Below are positions 8,683 to 18,084 of a stretch of 64,000 bases of DNA, in pieces; position 1 is the stretch's first letter, and every line of letters starts with the position of its first letter. The translations under genes were made by a program, and so were the position numbers. The notes under the pieces were generated by a model. That model searched no databases, was not told the DNA's origin, and worked only from the letters and a program-made list of their open reading frames with translations. This DNA is from Butyrivibrio hungatei. GTDB taxonomy: Bacteria > Bacillota > Clostridia > Lachnospirales > Lachnospiraceae. Location of the stretch: positions 1 to 64,000 of the forward strand of contig NZ_FMUR01000007.1 of NCBI RefSeq assembly GCF_900101605.1, written 5' to 3'.

Positions 8683-9696
8683 ATGAAAAAGAACAATTTG
8701 AAAAAATTATTAGCTACAACACTTACACTTGCACTTGGAGCAGCAACACTTACAGGATGCGGTTCCGCTTCTGCTAAAGATGGTTCTGCAGAGCAGACAA
8801 GCAGCGAAGCTCCTGCAGCACAGGAACAGAGCACAGACAAAGTATACAGAACACTTGATGAGATCAAGGAGAGTGGCGAGATCAACATCGGAGTTTTCTC
8901 AGATAAGAACCCCTTCGGATATGTTGATGAGAACGGTGAATATCAGGGATATGATGTTTACTTCGCAAATAAGCTTGGTGAGGACCTCGGTGTAAAGATC
9001 AACTTCGTATCAACAGAGGCAGCAAGCAGAGTTGAATATCTTGAGACAGGTAAGGTTGATATCGTACTTGCAAATTTCACGGTTACAGAAGAAAGAGCAG
9101 AAAAAGTTGACTTCGCACTTCCTTATATGAATGTAGCTCTCGGAGTTGTATCTCCCAAAGCAAATGTAATTAAGGACCTCAGTGAGATCAAGCCTGACGA
9201 TCAGGTTATCGTTATCTCAGGAACAACAGCAGAGACATATCTTGAAAAGAACTATCCCGACATCAAGCTTCAGAAGTTTGATACATATGCAACAGCAAAG
9301 ACTTCTTTTGAAAACGGAACAGGCGTAGCTTGGGCAAATGACAACACAGAGGTTATTGCATATGCAATCGAGAATGAGGGATATGAAGTAGGTATTCCTT
9401 CACTCGGAAGCCAGGATACTATCGCACCTGCAGTATCTAAGGGCAACACAACACTTCTTGACTGGATCAACGGTGAGATTGAGACACTTGGAAAAGAGAA
9501 CTTCTTCCATGCAGATTATGAGGCAACTCTTATCGATACATACGGCAAAGATTATGAGGAAACACTCGTAGTTGAGGGCGGAAAGGTCGCCGATGCCGCA
9601 GAAGCTTCATCTGACGCTTCATCAGCTTCTTCAGAGGATGCAGGCGCAGCAGCTTCAGATGCAGAAGCTTCAACAGAGGCTTCATCTGCACAGTAA
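8683..9696 (+). CDS. Amino-acid (probably cystine) ABC substrate-binding lipoprotein
   Basis: A 337-residue lipoprotein (lipobox LTGC) of solute-binding family 3. Core motifs are INIGVFSDKNPFGYVDENG, GYDVYFANKLGEDL and ANFTVTEERAEKVDFALPY. It carries an unusual C-terminal tail of about 40 residues rich in Ala, Ser and Glu/Asp, which the first importer's binding protein lacks. The shared operator with the O-acetylhomoserine sulfhydrylase promoter points to a sulfur amino acid such as cystine (inference). Two permeases and an ATPase follow. Confidence 0.88.
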   Translation: MKKNNLKKLLATTLTLALGAATLTGCGSASAKDGSAEQTSSEAPAAQEQSTDKVYRTLDEIKESGEINIGVFSDKNPFGYVDENGEYQGYDVYFANKLGEDLGVKINFVSTEAASRVEYLETGKVDIVLANFTVTEERAEKVDFALPYMNVALGVVSPKANVIKDLSEIKPDDQVIVISGTTAETYLEKNYPDIKLQKFDTYATAKTSFENGTGVAWANDNTEVIAYAIENEGYEVGIPSLGSQDTIAPAVSKGNTTLLDWINGEIETLGKENFFHADYEATLIDTYGKDYEETLVVEGGKVADAAEASSDASSASSEDAGAAASDAEASTEASSAQ

Positions 9697-9716
9697 AGTA
9701 CATGAATTAAATTGTA

Positions 9717-9742
9717 GAAATCCGCACCGGTTGCGGATTTTG
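9717..9742 (+). terminator. Hairpin after the binding-protein gene
   Basis: AAATCCGCA pairs with TGCGGATTT around CCGGT, followed by TGT. With the next hairpin it probably reduces transcription into the permease genes, giving more binding protein than membrane parts. Confidence 0.6.
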
Positions 9743-9784
9743 TAAGAACATGATTCAAGATATCATAACCGGTAACATAAAGGA

Positions 9785-9819
9785 GGGAGAGCTTGCGGGC
9801 TCTCCCAATACTTGTTTTT
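9785..9819 (+). terminator. Second intercistronic hairpin with T-rich tail
   Basis: GGGAGAGC pairs perfectly with GCTCTCCC around TTGCGG, followed by a T-rich stretch. It ends 15 nt before the permease start. Confidence 0.55.
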
Positions 9820-9834
9820 AAAAGGAAACACAAC

Positions 9835-10494
9835 ATGAACTTAGACGTTATTATTTCCTATATTCCACTATATATAGAAGCATTTTTCTTAACGATAAGG
9901 ATCGGATGGCTTGGTATATTGTTTGCGCTGGCCATAGGACTTGTTGTCGCATTTATCATGCACTTTAAGATTCCGTTTCTGTCTGGGATAGCGCTTGTGT
10001 ATATCGAGCTTTTCAGAAATACACCGCTTCTTGTGCAGCTCTTTTTCATATACTTCGGACTTCCGAAAGTTGGACTGTCGATATCTGCGGAGACGTGCGG
10101 ATTTGTCGGGCTTGGGCTTCTTGGCGGAAGTTACATGGCTGAAGTATTTAGGAGCGGACTTGAGAGCGTGCCGAATTCACAGACAGAGAGCGCGCTCGCA
10201 CTTGGATTATCAAGGAAACAGCTCTTTTTATCGGTAATACTGCCGCAGGCAATCTCGCAGAGCGTTCCGGGAATACTGGCAAATGTCATTTTCCTTCTCA
10301 AAGAGACAAGTGTCTTTTCTGCGATAAGCCTTATGGATCTTATGTTTACGGCAAAAGACCTGATAGGACTTTACTACGATACGAAGGAAGCGCTGTTCCT
10401 GCTGGTTATTTTCTATATAATAATGCTGCTTCCCGTTTCGGTGATAGGAAGTTTTATTGAGAAAAAGGCAAGATTTAGGACGTTAGGAGTGTGA
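9835..10494 (+). CDS. Amino-acid ABC transporter permease 1
   Basis: A 219-residue HisM-type permease with about five membrane helices and the conserved segments YIELFRNTPLLVQLFFIYFG and GLGLLGGSYMAEVFRSGLES, followed by the docking region TESALALGLSRKQ. The ATG at 9835 follows AAAGGAAA; a TTG further upstream lies in the loop of a hairpin and is not preferred. It pairs with the next gene to form a heterodimeric channel. Confidence 0.9.
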   Translation: MNLDVIISYIPLYIEAFFLTIRIGWLGILFALAIGLVVAFIMHFKIPFLSGIALVYIELFRNTPLLVQLFFIYFGLPKVGLSISAETCGFVGLGLLGGSYMAEVFRSGLESVPNSQTESALALGLSRKQLFLSVILPQAISQSVPGILANVIFLLKETSVFSAISLMDLMFTAKDLIGLYYDTKEALFLLVIFYIIMLLPVSVIGSFIEKKARFRTLGV

Positions 10495-10498
10495 GCAT

Positions 10499-11167
10499 AT
10501 GGGATTTGAAGTTTTATTAAAAGGAAATAATATGATAAGGCTCCTGACGGGACTTGCAGTTTCGCTGAAGATAAGTTTTATATCCGTTGCGATAAGTATC
10601 GCGCTTGGCGCCGTTCTGGGAATATTGATGACATTCAAGAATCCGGTGATCAATGCGGTTTCGAGAGTGTATCTTGAGATTGTAAGGATAATGCCGCAGA
10701 TGGTGCTTCTTTTCATCGTGTACTTCGGGACCACGAAAGCATTGGGAATCAATCTGGAGGCAGAGACGGCTGCCGTCATCGTTTTCTCGTTCTGGGGAAC
10801 GGCTGAGATGGCGGACCTTGTTCGAGGCGCACTTCTGAGCATACCTGTGATCCAGTACGAAAGCAGCATATCGCTTGGACTTAACAGATTTCAGACGTAC
10901 AGATATGTTATCGTGCCGCAAATCATAAGGCGCATGATACCGCTGTCGATAAACCTGATCACGAGAATGATAAAGACTACGAGCCTTGTCATGATGATAG
11001 GAATCGTAGAGGTGCTCAAAGTTGGACAGCAGATAATTGAGGCAAACAGGAAAGCATCGCCTACGGCGGCGTTTGGAATATTCCTTGTAATATTTTTGCT
11101 GTACTTTATGGCATGCTGGCCGATCAGTATGCTTTCAAGATATTTAGAGAAGAAATGGGAGAACTGA
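10499..11167 (+). CDS. Amino-acid ABC transporter permease 2
   Basis: A 222-residue permease of the same family: YLEIVRIMPQMVLLFIVYFG, then FWGTAEMADLVRGALLSIP and the docking stretch YESSISLGLNRFQ. TAGGAG precedes the ATG. It starts 4 nt after permease 1 and ends 1 nt before the ATPase gene, so the three are one transcript. Confidence 0.9.
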   Translation: MGFEVLLKGNNMIRLLTGLAVSLKISFISVAISIALGAVLGILMTFKNPVINAVSRVYLEIVRIMPQMVLLFIVYFGTTKALGINLEAETAAVIVFSFWGTAEMADLVRGALLSIPVIQYESSISLGLNRFQTYRYVIVPQIIRRMIPLSINLITRMIKTTSLVMMIGIVEVLKVGQQIIEANRKASPTAAFGIFLVIFLLYFMACWPISMLSRYLEKKWEN

Positions 11168-11168
11168 T

Positions 11169-11903
11169 ATGGAAGAGATACTCAAAGTAAATAATGTATG
11201 CAAAAGATATGAAGACATAACAGTTTTCGAAAATATGAATCTTACGGTAAAAAGAGGCGAAGTTGTGGTTATCGTCGGTCCTTCGGGCTGCGGAAAAAGT
11301 ACGTTTCTGAGATGCCTTAACGCTCTTGAAAATATACAGGACGGAGAGATCTTGCTGGACGGTGAGAAGGTTGATGCTGCGAGCAAGAATATCGGAAATA
11401 TCAGGGAAAAAGCGGGGATGGTATTTCAGAGCTACGATCTTTTCCCGCATCTTACGGTACTTCAGAATCTCATGCTCGCACCTGTAAAGGTTAAGAAGAG
11501 AGATAAGAAGGAAGTTGAAGCTGAGGCGCTGACTTTACTTGAGAGAGTAGGCCTTTTGACCAAAAAAGACAGTTTCCCCAGGCAGTTGTCGGGCGGACAG
11601 AAGCAGAGAGTTGCGATCGTTAGGGCTCTTATCATGCATCCAGAGATACTTCTTCTCGATGAGATAACGGCCGCGCTCGATCCGGAGATGGTTCGTGAAG
11701 TATTGGATGTAGTGCTCTCTCTAGCCAAAGAGGGAAGAACGATGATAATAGTAACCCACGAGATGCAGTTTGCAAGGGCAGTTGCGGATCGAATGATATT
11801 TATTGACAGCGGAAGGATCGTTGAAGAAGGAAGTCCCGAAGAGTTTTTTGAAAATCCGAAGTCGGATAGATTGAAGCAATTTTTGCAGACATTCTCGTAT
11901 TAA
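11169..11903 (+). CDS. Amino-acid ABC transporter ATP-binding protein
   Basis: A 244-residue ATPase with Walker A GPSGCGKST, Q-loop VFQSYDLFPHLT, signature [15 protein letters not shown], Walker B LLLDEITAALDPE and VTHEMQFA. Walker B reads DEIT instead of the usual DEPT; the catalytic Asp-Glu is kept. It energises uptake through the two preceding permeases. Confidence 0.92.
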   Translation: MEEILKVNNVCKRYEDITVFENMNLTVKRGEVVVIVGPSGCGKSTFLRCLNALENIQDGEILLDGEKVDAASKNIGNIREKAGMVFQSYDLFPHLTVLQNLMLAPVKVKKRDKKEVEAEALTLLERVGLLTKKDSFPRQLSGGQKQRVAIVRALIMHPEILLLDEITAALDPEMVREVLDVVLSLAKEGRTMIIVTHEMQFARAVADRMIFIDSGRIVEEGSPEEFFENPKSDRLKQFLQTFSY

Positions 11904-12003
11904 ATGCGATATTAATTACAAGTTTATTTGATACAATCTGACGTTAAAAGAAAAGTAACAAATTTTAATCAAAAAGCAATAATTGGGCAGGCAAAAGCAA
12001 TAT

Positions 12004-12037
12004 TTGACAAGTCGTCTTAAACGTTTACTGCTATAAT
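12004..12037 (+). promoter_or_regulatory. Probable extended -10 promoter for the carbohydrate-binding protein
   Basis: TATAAT at 12032-12037 is preceded by TGC, an extended -10 element. A TTGACA at 12004-12009 is 22 nt away, too far for a normal -35, so recognition would rest on the extended -10. The start codon is about 85 nt downstream of the -10, leaving a moderately long AT-rich leader. Confidence 0.45.
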
Positions 12038-12123
12038 TTGTCTTATCCTAACAAATATTAAAGAATATTTAATATATAAAAATATTTGTAAGGAATAAGT
12101 TTACAAAATGTGGAGGTACATGT

Positions 12124-14934
12124 ATGAAAAGACAAATGACGGTTTTATCAAGTATTGCCTTGGGGGGCTTACTGGTACTTAACAACAGCGTAGATGTAAA
12201 TGCGGCACCTGCGCTTAATCCTTATAACGGGGTAGAAGCAGAAGTTAATTTCGGACAGTCGGGAACAAAGGTTGTTACTGATGGGGATGTCAAGGCGGTA
12301 TCAAGTATTGATTCCGGTGATTATTTTATAGTAAAGGATGTTAACTTTTCTAAGGGAGTATCAAAGTTCAAGGTAAATGCAAAGGCTGATTCAGCTTCAC
12401 TTATTGAGATCAGAGACGGTGGTGCTGACGGTGACGTCATAGCAAATATTAAGATTGGTGCAACAAAGGGCGAATATAAAGAGTTCGTGATTGATTCATC
12501 TGTGAAGATTGATGGTAAGAAGACCATTGCTTTTGTTGGAAAGATGGGATCTGTCGCAATTGATAAATGGTCAGCGGTAGAGGCATCTGATGATGCTGAG
12601 AAAGAAGCAACGGAATTCCCTGCAGATCCTGAAACAGGTAAGACAGGTGAGGGAGATATTGTATCACCTTACGATGGAATTACAACCGAAGAGATTGCTA
12701 AGGAATCTAAGGGAGTAGAACAGGAAGATTATAAGGATAAAAAGGTTCTTACAAGCCTTGAGCAGGATGACTACTATGTAGTTCACAATCTTAAATTCGA
12801 TAAGGGCATTGCTGCATTTACAGCTTCAATTAAGGCAGATGAGCCTTCAGTAGTAGAGGTAAGAGCCGATGGCGTTGAGGGCACATTGCTCGCAAAGATC
12901 AGAGTTACAGGCACAGACGGCGAATACAAGACATTTACAGCAAAGGCAGAAGAAGATGCTAAGGAAATTAGTGGAACTCATGCAGTTGTATTTGTCGGAA
13001 AAGTCGGAAAGGTAAGCATTGAGAACTGGAAGGCAATGCATGCGCCTAATGCCAAGACTATAGATGACAAGGATGGAATAGGAACTCCTGATAACGGAAA
13101 CAATGGTAATAAAGATGAAGATAAGACAAATACAGGTTCAGGAGCAACTCTTTTCCCTTACAATGATATCTCAACAGGAACCAATTATGGTGAGACAAAG
13201 GGAATTGAATATGTAGATTACGACGGAAACAAGGTTGTTTCAAGCCTCGGTGCCGGCGATTACTTCACAGTTAAGGATGTAGATTTCAAGAAGGGCGCAG
13301 CAGTTATCAATGTTAAAGTAAAGGCTGATAAGGCTGCCATGCTCGAACTTAGAGACGGCGGAGTTGACGGAAAGGTTCTTGGATCTCTTAAGATCAACAA
13401 TACAAACGGCAAGTATGAGAGCTTCAATATAAAGGTAGATATCACAGGTAAGCATACACTTGCATTTGTAGGAAAAGTTGGTGATGTAAGTGTTGCAAGT
13501 TGGAAGGCACTCAGTGCACCCGATAAGTCAGGAACAACACCTACACCTACTCCTACTCCTGCACCGACACCAACTCCCGGTAAGACAGAGGATACAACCG
13601 GAAATACAGGATCGGGAGCAACTCTTTTCCCTTACAATGAGATCTCCACAGGTGTAAACTATGGTGAGACAAAGGGAATTGAATATGTAGATTACGATGG
13701 AAACAAGGTTGTTTCAAGCCTTGGAGCCGGCGATTACTTCACAGTTAAGGATGTAGATTTCAAGAAGGGCGCAGCAGCCATCACTTTCAAGGCAAAGGCT
13801 GATAAGGCTGCATTGATTGAGCTTAGAGACGGCGGAGTTGACGGAAAAGTTCTTGGATCCGTTAAGCTCAGCAACACAAACGGTAAGTATGAGAGCTTTA
13901 ATGTGAAGGTAGATATCACAGGTAAGCATACACTTGCATTTGTAGGAAAAGTTGGCGATGTAAGCGTGGCAAGTTGGAAGGCACTCAGTGCTCCTGATAA
14001 GTCAGGAACAACACCTACACCTGCACCTACACCAACACCCACACCGGCTCCAACACCTGAGAAGACAGAGGATACAAAGAAGGGTTCAGGATCTACTCTT
14101 TTCCCTTACAACGAGATTTCAACAGGCGTTAACTATGGTGAGATAAAGGGCATTGAGTATGTAGATTATGACGGAAAGAAAGTTGTTTCAAGCCTCGGAG
14201 CAGATGATTACTTCACAGTAACTGATGTGGATTTCAAGATGGGCGCAACAGCTATCACAATCAGTGCTAAGGCAGATAAGCCTGCAGTAGTTGAAATCAG
14301 AGACGGCGGAGTTGACGGAAAGGCACTCGGAAATATCAAGATTGCCAATACAAACGGTAAATATGAAACTTATACATTGAAGCTTGATAAGTTTACAGGT
14401 AAACATACACTTGCATTTGTAGGAAAAGTAGGTGATGTAAGTATTGCAAGCTGGAAGGCAACGGCAGCAGATAATAACGGTGGAAGCACACCTACACCTG
14501 CACCAACACCTACTCCCACACCAACACCAACACCTACACCTAATCCGGATCCTACACCTGCACCTACTCCAGCACCTACACCCGATCCGGCACCTACACC
14601 AACACCTACGCCTACTCCTACACCCACACCTACACCCGCTAAGTCAAACCTTACACTTTCACATACAGTAAATGACTGGGGTTCAGGATATCTTGTAGAT
14701 TTCAGAGTAAGCAATAACTCAGGTGAGACAGTGAACGGTTGGAAGCTCAGAATCAAGAAAGATGGAATTAAGATCAACCAGAACTGGTGCATGGAAGTTA
14801 AGGAAGAAGGCGATTATTACGTAATTACTCCTTTCTTCTGGAACTCATACATCGAGAACGGTAACTTCGTTTCATTCGGTATTATCGGACAGGGCACAGC
14901 TCCCAGAACGATCACATACGAGTTTATAAAATAA
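12124..14934 (+). CDS. Secreted multi-module carbohydrate-binding protein (5 CBM6-like modules + CBM2)
   Basis: A 936-residue exported protein with an N-terminal signal peptide (about residues 1-28, ending NAAPA). Five modules of about 120 residues follow (roughly 29-150, 178-305, 340-466, 498-623, 655-781). Each has the CBM6-like pattern DYFxVKDVDFxKGA, ELRDGGxDGKxLG and [20 protein letters not shown]. Pro-Thr linkers separate the later modules, and a 50-residue PT-rich linker precedes a C-terminal CBM2-like module (about 841-936; [41 protein letters not shown]). No catalytic domain, dockerin, LPxTG motif or S-layer module is seen. It probably binds plant cell-wall polysaccharide outside the cell, as an adhesin or as a helper of separate enzymes. 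Modules 3-5 are far more alike than 1-2, a sign of recent internal duplication. Confidence 0.85.
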   Translation: MKRQMTVLSSIALGGLLVLNNSVDVNAAPALNPYNGVEAEVNFGQSGTKVVTDGDVKAVSSIDSGDYFIVKDVNFSKGVSKFKVNAKADSASLIEIRDGGADGDVIANIKIGATKGEYKEFVIDSSVKIDGKKTIAFVGKMGSVAIDKWSAVEASDDAEKEATEFPADPETGKTGEGDIVSPYDGITTEEIAKESKGVEQEDYKDKKVLTSLEQDDYYVVHNLKFDKGIAAFTASIKADEPSVVEVRADGVEGTLLAKIRVTGTDGEYKTFTAKAEEDAKEISGTHAVVFVGKVGKVSIENWKAMHAPNAKTIDDKDGIGTPDNGNNGNKDEDKTNTGSGATLFPYNDISTGTNYGETKGIEYVDYDGNKVVSSLGAGDYFTVKDVDFKKGAAVINVKVKADKAAMLELRDGGVDGKVLGSLKINNTNGKYESFNIKVDITGKHTLAFVGKVGDVSVASWKALSAPDKSGTTPTPTPTPAPTPTPGKTEDTTGNTGSGATLFPYNEISTGVNYGETKGIEYVDYDGNKVVSSLGAGDYFTVKDVDFKKGAAAITFKAKADKAALIELRDGGVDGKVLGSVKLSNTNGKYESFNVKVDITGKHTLAFVGKVGDVSVASWKALSAPDKSGTTPTPAPTPTPTPAPTPEKTEDTKKGSGSTLFPYNEISTGVNYGEIKGIEYVDYDGKKVVSSLGADDYFTVTDVDFKMGATAITISAKADKPAVVEIRDGGVDGKALGNIKIANTNGKYETYTLKLDKFTGKHTLAFVGKVGDVSIASWKATAADNNGGSTPTPAPTPTPTPTPTPTPNPDPTPAPTPAPTPDPAPTPTPTPTPTPTPTPAKSNLTLSHTVNDWGSGYLVDFRVSNNSGETVNGWKLRIKKDGIKINQNWCMEVKEEGDYYVITPFFWNSYIENGNFVSFGIIGQGTAPRTITYEFIK
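13141..14465 (+). repeat. Internal tandem repeats encoding CBM modules 3-5
   Basis: Three copies of about 380 bp start near 13141, 13615 and 14088. Copies 1 and 2 are almost the same at DNA level, including TTCAAGAAGGGCGCAGCAG; copy 3 is more divergent. They are joined by Pro-Thr-coding linkers built from ACACCTACxCC units. Such repeats favour unequal crossing-over and can mislead assembly. Confidence 0.9.
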
Positions 14935-14996
14935 TTTAGAAGTTTAATAAAGATAATTGAATTAAAATAGAAAGTAAAAAGCTGATATGAAACCGG

Positions 14997-15047
14997 AAAA
15001 CTCCTTCCTGCTGTGAATACGAAAGCGCAGAGGAAGGTGTTTTTCTT
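14997..15047 (+). terminator. Probable terminator after the carbohydrate-binding protein
   Basis: AACTCCTTCCT pairs with AGGAAGGTGTT with one mismatch and is followed by TTTTCTTT. Confidence 0.55.
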
Positions 15048-15134
15048 TGAGAAAACTGCATATTTACATATAGATTTTTTTATAATAATATGGATTTTAT
15101 AAAATATAATAAAGCACAATCGGAGGAAAAATAG

Positions 15135-15536
15135 ATGTCAGACATTCAGAAAGTATATGATTTTTTAAATGATGCAGAGACTTATTATCTTGCTACAGTA
15201 GACGGAGATCAGCCGAGGGTAAGACCTTTTGGTACAGTTCTTTTGTCAGATGGCAAGATCTATATTCAGACAGGAAAGTCAAAAGATGTTTCTAAGCAGC
15301 TTGCAGCCAATCCTAAGGCTGAGATCTGTGCATTCAAGAACGGAGAGTGGATTCGTGTGGCAGGCGAGCTTGTTAACGACGATTCTCGTGACGTTAAGGT
15401 TGCAATGCTTGAGAAAATGCCTCAGCTTAGCGGAATGTACAGCGCAGATGATGATAATATGCAGATGTTGTATTTCAAGAATGCAACAGCAACTATCAGC
15501 TCTTTTACAGCCGCTCCCGAGACAATCAAGTTCTGA
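15135..15536 (+). CDS. Pyridoxamine 5'-phosphate oxidase family protein
   Basis: A 133-residue split-barrel flavin-binding protein of the PNPOx-like family. YYLATVDGDQPRVRPFGTV and KIYIQTGKSKDVSKQLAANP are typical of the small Clostridial members, which bind FMN or F420-like cofactors and whose substrates are mostly unknown. It is too short to be true PdxH. An AGGA-type RBS precedes the ATG. It is a single gene. Confidence 0.85.
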   Translation: MSDIQKVYDFLNDAETYYLATVDGDQPRVRPFGTVLLSDGKIYIQTGKSKDVSKQLAANPKAEICAFKNGEWIRVAGELVNDDSRDVKVAMLEKMPQLSGMYSADDDNMQMLYFKNATATISSFTAAPETIKF

Positions 15537-15678
15537 TGACGGCTTTATCGGATAGGTGCGACTGATACAATTATGTTCATAAATCCATGTAAAATAGAAA
15601 GTACCGTTTTTTTCGAAAATGGAGTATGATAAAACAGTAGTTAACATTTTGCGTTAGTATAACGGAGGAAAGAACAAA

Positions 15679-15912
15679 ATGGGATTGATTGGTAGCCTTA
15701 TACTCGGAGCAATAGCCGGATTTATCGCAAGTAAGATTATGAATGAATCATCTGGAACTCTTAAGAACATCATTCTTGGAGTTGTTGGTGGATTTGTCGG
15801 AGGTTTTGTATTCGGACTTCTCGATCTTAATGCAAGCGGTCTTATCGGAAGGCTTATAATATCTGTTGTAGGTGCATGTATTTGCATTTGGGGCGGAAGA
15901 AAACTTTTTTGA
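15679..15912 (+). CDS. GlsB/YeaQ/YmgE family small membrane protein
   Basis: A 77-residue protein with three hydrophobic, glycine-rich segments: LIGSLILGAIAGFIASKIM, IILGVVGGFVGGFVFGLL and IISVVGACICIWGG. This is the transglycosylase-associated (YeaQ) family of membrane stress proteins, which has no proven reaction. A GGAGGAAAG RBS is present. A weak hairpin (15924-15958) follows. Confidence 0.88.
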   Translation: MGLIGSLILGAIAGFIASKIMNESSGTLKNIILGVVGGFVGGFVFGLLDLNASGLIGRLIISVVGACICIWGGRKLF

Positions 15913-16022
15913 AAAAAAGATTTTGAAGTGGTCGTGGCTTATTTGCTGTGGCCACTTTGATTATATAAGGAAATACCGACCGGATCGGCGTTTCGCAAAA
16001 TAAAAAAGGAAAGCGGTTGATT

Positions 16023-16751
16023 ATGAATCATGCTATTTTTTTAGCCGGGGGAACCGGAAAGAGAACAGAATCGGATATACCTAAGCAGTATGTGCGTGCG
16101 GGCGGATATATGATGGCGACTTATGCCATAAAACCGCTTCTTGAGAGCAAGCATATTGATGACGTATATGTGGTTGCAAGTGACGATCGGACAAAAGAGA
16201 TTCTTGAAGATGCAAGATCAATGGGGCTTAATGTAAAGAAAATCAAGGGCTTTGCGATGCCCGGAGTAAACAGGCAGGCGTCGATATTGAGCGGTATGAA
16301 AGAGATACTTCGCGGGATTTCCAAGAAGGAAAACATTGAGGATGTCTCGGACAAAGATACAGTGCTTGTTCACGATGCTGCAAGACCGTTTCTTGATTTT
16401 CAGCTTTTGAAGGACTGCTATGCGGCGCTTACGGGACATGACGGGGTTATGCCTGTTATCCCCATGAAAGATACAGTATATTACAGCGAGAACGGCAAGA
16501 CGGTCTCGAAACTTCTTGAAAGGCAGAAGGTGGTTGCGGGGCAGGCTCCGGAACTTTTTAATTATAAAAAATATTACGAGGCAAATGTGATTCTTTTGCC
16601 CGATAAGATCTTTTCCGTGAACGGTGCGACAGAACCTGCGATAATTGCGGGAATGGACATTGCGATGATTCCGGGAAATGAGAAGAATTTTAAAGTTACA
16701 ACTGCATCCGATCTGGACAGATTTGTACAACTTAAGGAGGATAAGCAGTAA
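16023..16751 (+). CDS. IspD/TarI-type cytidylyltransferase
   Basis: A 242-residue nucleotidyltransferase. The start HAIFLAGGTGKRTESDIPKQY carries the CTP-binding glycine loop of the IspD/TarI family; VHDAARPF and PMKDTVYYS are also typical. It transfers CMP from CTP to a sugar-alcohol phosphate. A dehydrogenase starting 1 nt inside its end suggests a TarI-TarJ-like pair making a CDP-alditol (such as CDP-ribitol) rather than the isoprenoid enzyme IspD, but ribitol use is inferred from context only. ATG 16023 follows AAAGGAAAG. Confidence 0.75.
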   Translation: MNHAIFLAGGTGKRTESDIPKQYVRAGGYMMATYAIKPLLESKHIDDVYVVASDDRTKEILEDARSMGLNVKKIKGFAMPGVNRQASILSGMKEILRGISKKENIEDVSDKDTVLVHDAARPFLDFQLLKDCYAALTGHDGVMPVIPMKDTVYYSENGKTVSKLLERQKVVAGQAPELFNYKKYYEANVILLPDKIFSVNGATEPAIIAGMDIAMIPGNEKNFKVTTASDLDRFVQLKEDKQ

Positions 16752-17875
16752 TGGCGAAAGCATGGGTACTGCATGAAATAGGTGATATAAGATTTGAAGA
16801 TGTGGATATACCGGAACCTGCGGAAAATGAAGTTCTCGTAAATGTAAAGGCTGTAGGAATATGCGGATCGGATGTGCCGCGTGTTTACGAGACGGGAGCG
16901 CACAGGATGCCGCTCGTTCCGGGACATGAGTTCTCGGGAGTTGTCGTAAAGACGGGAGCCAAAGTTTCTGCAGACCTTGAGGGAATGCGGGTTGCGGTTT
17001 CGCCCAAGATTCCATGCAGGAAGTGCGAGATGTGCGCAAAGGGTGAGACGGATCTGTGCCTTAACTATGACTACACGGGATCGAGAAGAGACGGTGCTTT
17101 TGGGGAATATGTGTGTGTTCCGGTGGATAACTTGATAGAGCTTGTGGATAACATCTCTTTTGAAGAGGGAGCTATGATCGAACCGCTTGCCGTTGCTGCC
17201 AACGCTGTTCGAACAGGCTGTGCGGGGATCGATCCTTCGGATAACGGCGTTAAGATCGCTGTTTGCGGAATGGGAACCATAGGCCTTATAGTCGTTATGC
17301 TTCTGATGGATATGGGATTTTCGGATATCTATGTCATTGGAAATAAGGACAGCCACAGAGATAAAGCAATTGATATCGGAATTCTTCCGGAGCATTACTG
17401 CGATATGAGAGTTGAAGAACCCGTCGCGTGGCTAAAAGAGAAGACGAATGGCGTATCGGTCTATTTTGAGTGCGTCGGAAGTAATGAGAGTATCAGATAC
17501 GGACTTGAAACGGGAGCGCCGAAGTCAAGGCAGATTCTGGTCGGCAACCCGAGGGGCGATATGTCTTTTTCCAGAAATACATATTGGGAGATCTTGAGAA
17601 AGCAGATGAGTCTTATTGGGATATGGAACTCATCATATCGAAAGGCACTTGATGTCGGAAGTTTCGGGCAGGATGGCTGTAGTGTGAATGCAAAGGGGGC
17701 GGGAACAGCGCAGATTGACGACTGGCACTACGTGCTTAGCAGATTGGAAGCGGGTGGCATCAATCCTTCGAAGCTTATTACGCATAGATTTCCGCTTAAT
17801 GATCTGGAAAAAGGATTGCTCATCATGCGCGATAAGACTGAGGATTATTGCAAGATTATGATATGTAATGAGTAA
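16751..17875 (+). CDS. Zinc-dependent medium-chain alcohol/polyol dehydrogenase
   Basis: A 374-residue MDR family enzyme. GICGSDVPRVYETGAHRMPLVPGHEFSG has the catalytic zinc ligands (Cys, His-Glu), and CRKCEMCAKGETDLC holds the four structural zinc cysteines. The Rossmann fold GMGTIG lies near residue 175. It resembles galactitol-1-phosphate 5-dehydrogenase and TarJ-type reductases. With the overlapping cytidylyltransferase it may reduce a ketose phosphate to an alditol phosphate that is then activated with CTP (inference). The start codon overlaps the previous stop by 1 nt. Confidence 0.8.
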   Translation: MAKAWVLHEIGDIRFEDVDIPEPAENEVLVNVKAVGICGSDVPRVYETGAHRMPLVPGHEFSGVVVKTGAKVSADLEGMRVAVSPKIPCRKCEMCAKGETDLCLNYDYTGSRRDGAFGEYVCVPVDNLIELVDNISFEEGAMIEPLAVAANAVRTGCAGIDPSDNGVKIAVCGMGTIGLIVVMLLMDMGFSDIYVIGNKDSHRDKAIDIGILPEHYCDMRVEEPVAWLKEKTNGVSVYFECVGSNESIRYGLETGAPKSRQILVGNPRGDMSFSRNTYWEILRKQMSLIGIWNSSYRKALDVGSFGQDGCSVNAKGAGTAQIDDWHYVLSRLEAGGINPSKLITHRFPLNDLEKGLLIMRDKTEDYCKIMICNE

Positions 17876-17895
17876 TTATGAGTACAGATACCGGA

Positions 17896-17924
17896 TTGCA
17901 AATATATTTGTGTTCAAGTAGAAT
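17896..17924 (+). promoter_or_regulatory. Promoter of the leader-MFS transcript
   Basis: TTGCAA (17896-17901) and TAGAAT (17919-17924) have the ideal 17-nt spacing. Transcription would start near 17931, about 65 nt before a leader ORF. Confidence 0.7.
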
Positions 17925-17994
17925 GGATTAAGTAATTGATTTATTTGACTTAAGAGGTTTTAATCCTCATGATTTCTTTGAAAGGAGCGAACGA

Positions 17995-18084
17995 ATGTCC
18001 TGGAAAACAGTTAATATTCAGTTGATGAATGGAAACATTTTTGCTGTTTACGGGGATAGTGCGCTCTTTTTTAGGCAAACCTGA
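17995..18084 (+). CDS. Putative 29-residue leader peptide of the MFS gene
   Basis: A short ORF, MSWKTVNIQLMNGNIFAVYG followed by DSALFFRQT, starts 7 nt after a strong AAAGGAG. Its stop codon lies in the left arm of a hairpin, and a codon stretch near its end can pair with RNA just before a terminator-like stem that holds the MFS ribosome-binding site. That layout is the one seen for leader peptides that sense ribosome-targeting antibiotics. No homology was checked. Confidence 0.6.
   Translation: MSWKTVNIQLMNGNIFAVYGDSALFFRQT

Noticed and set aside
14370..14792. Antisense ORF with Val-Gly repeats
   Set aside because: It is the reverse reading of the Pro-Thr linker of the carbohydrate-binding protein; no RBS and no independent codon signal.
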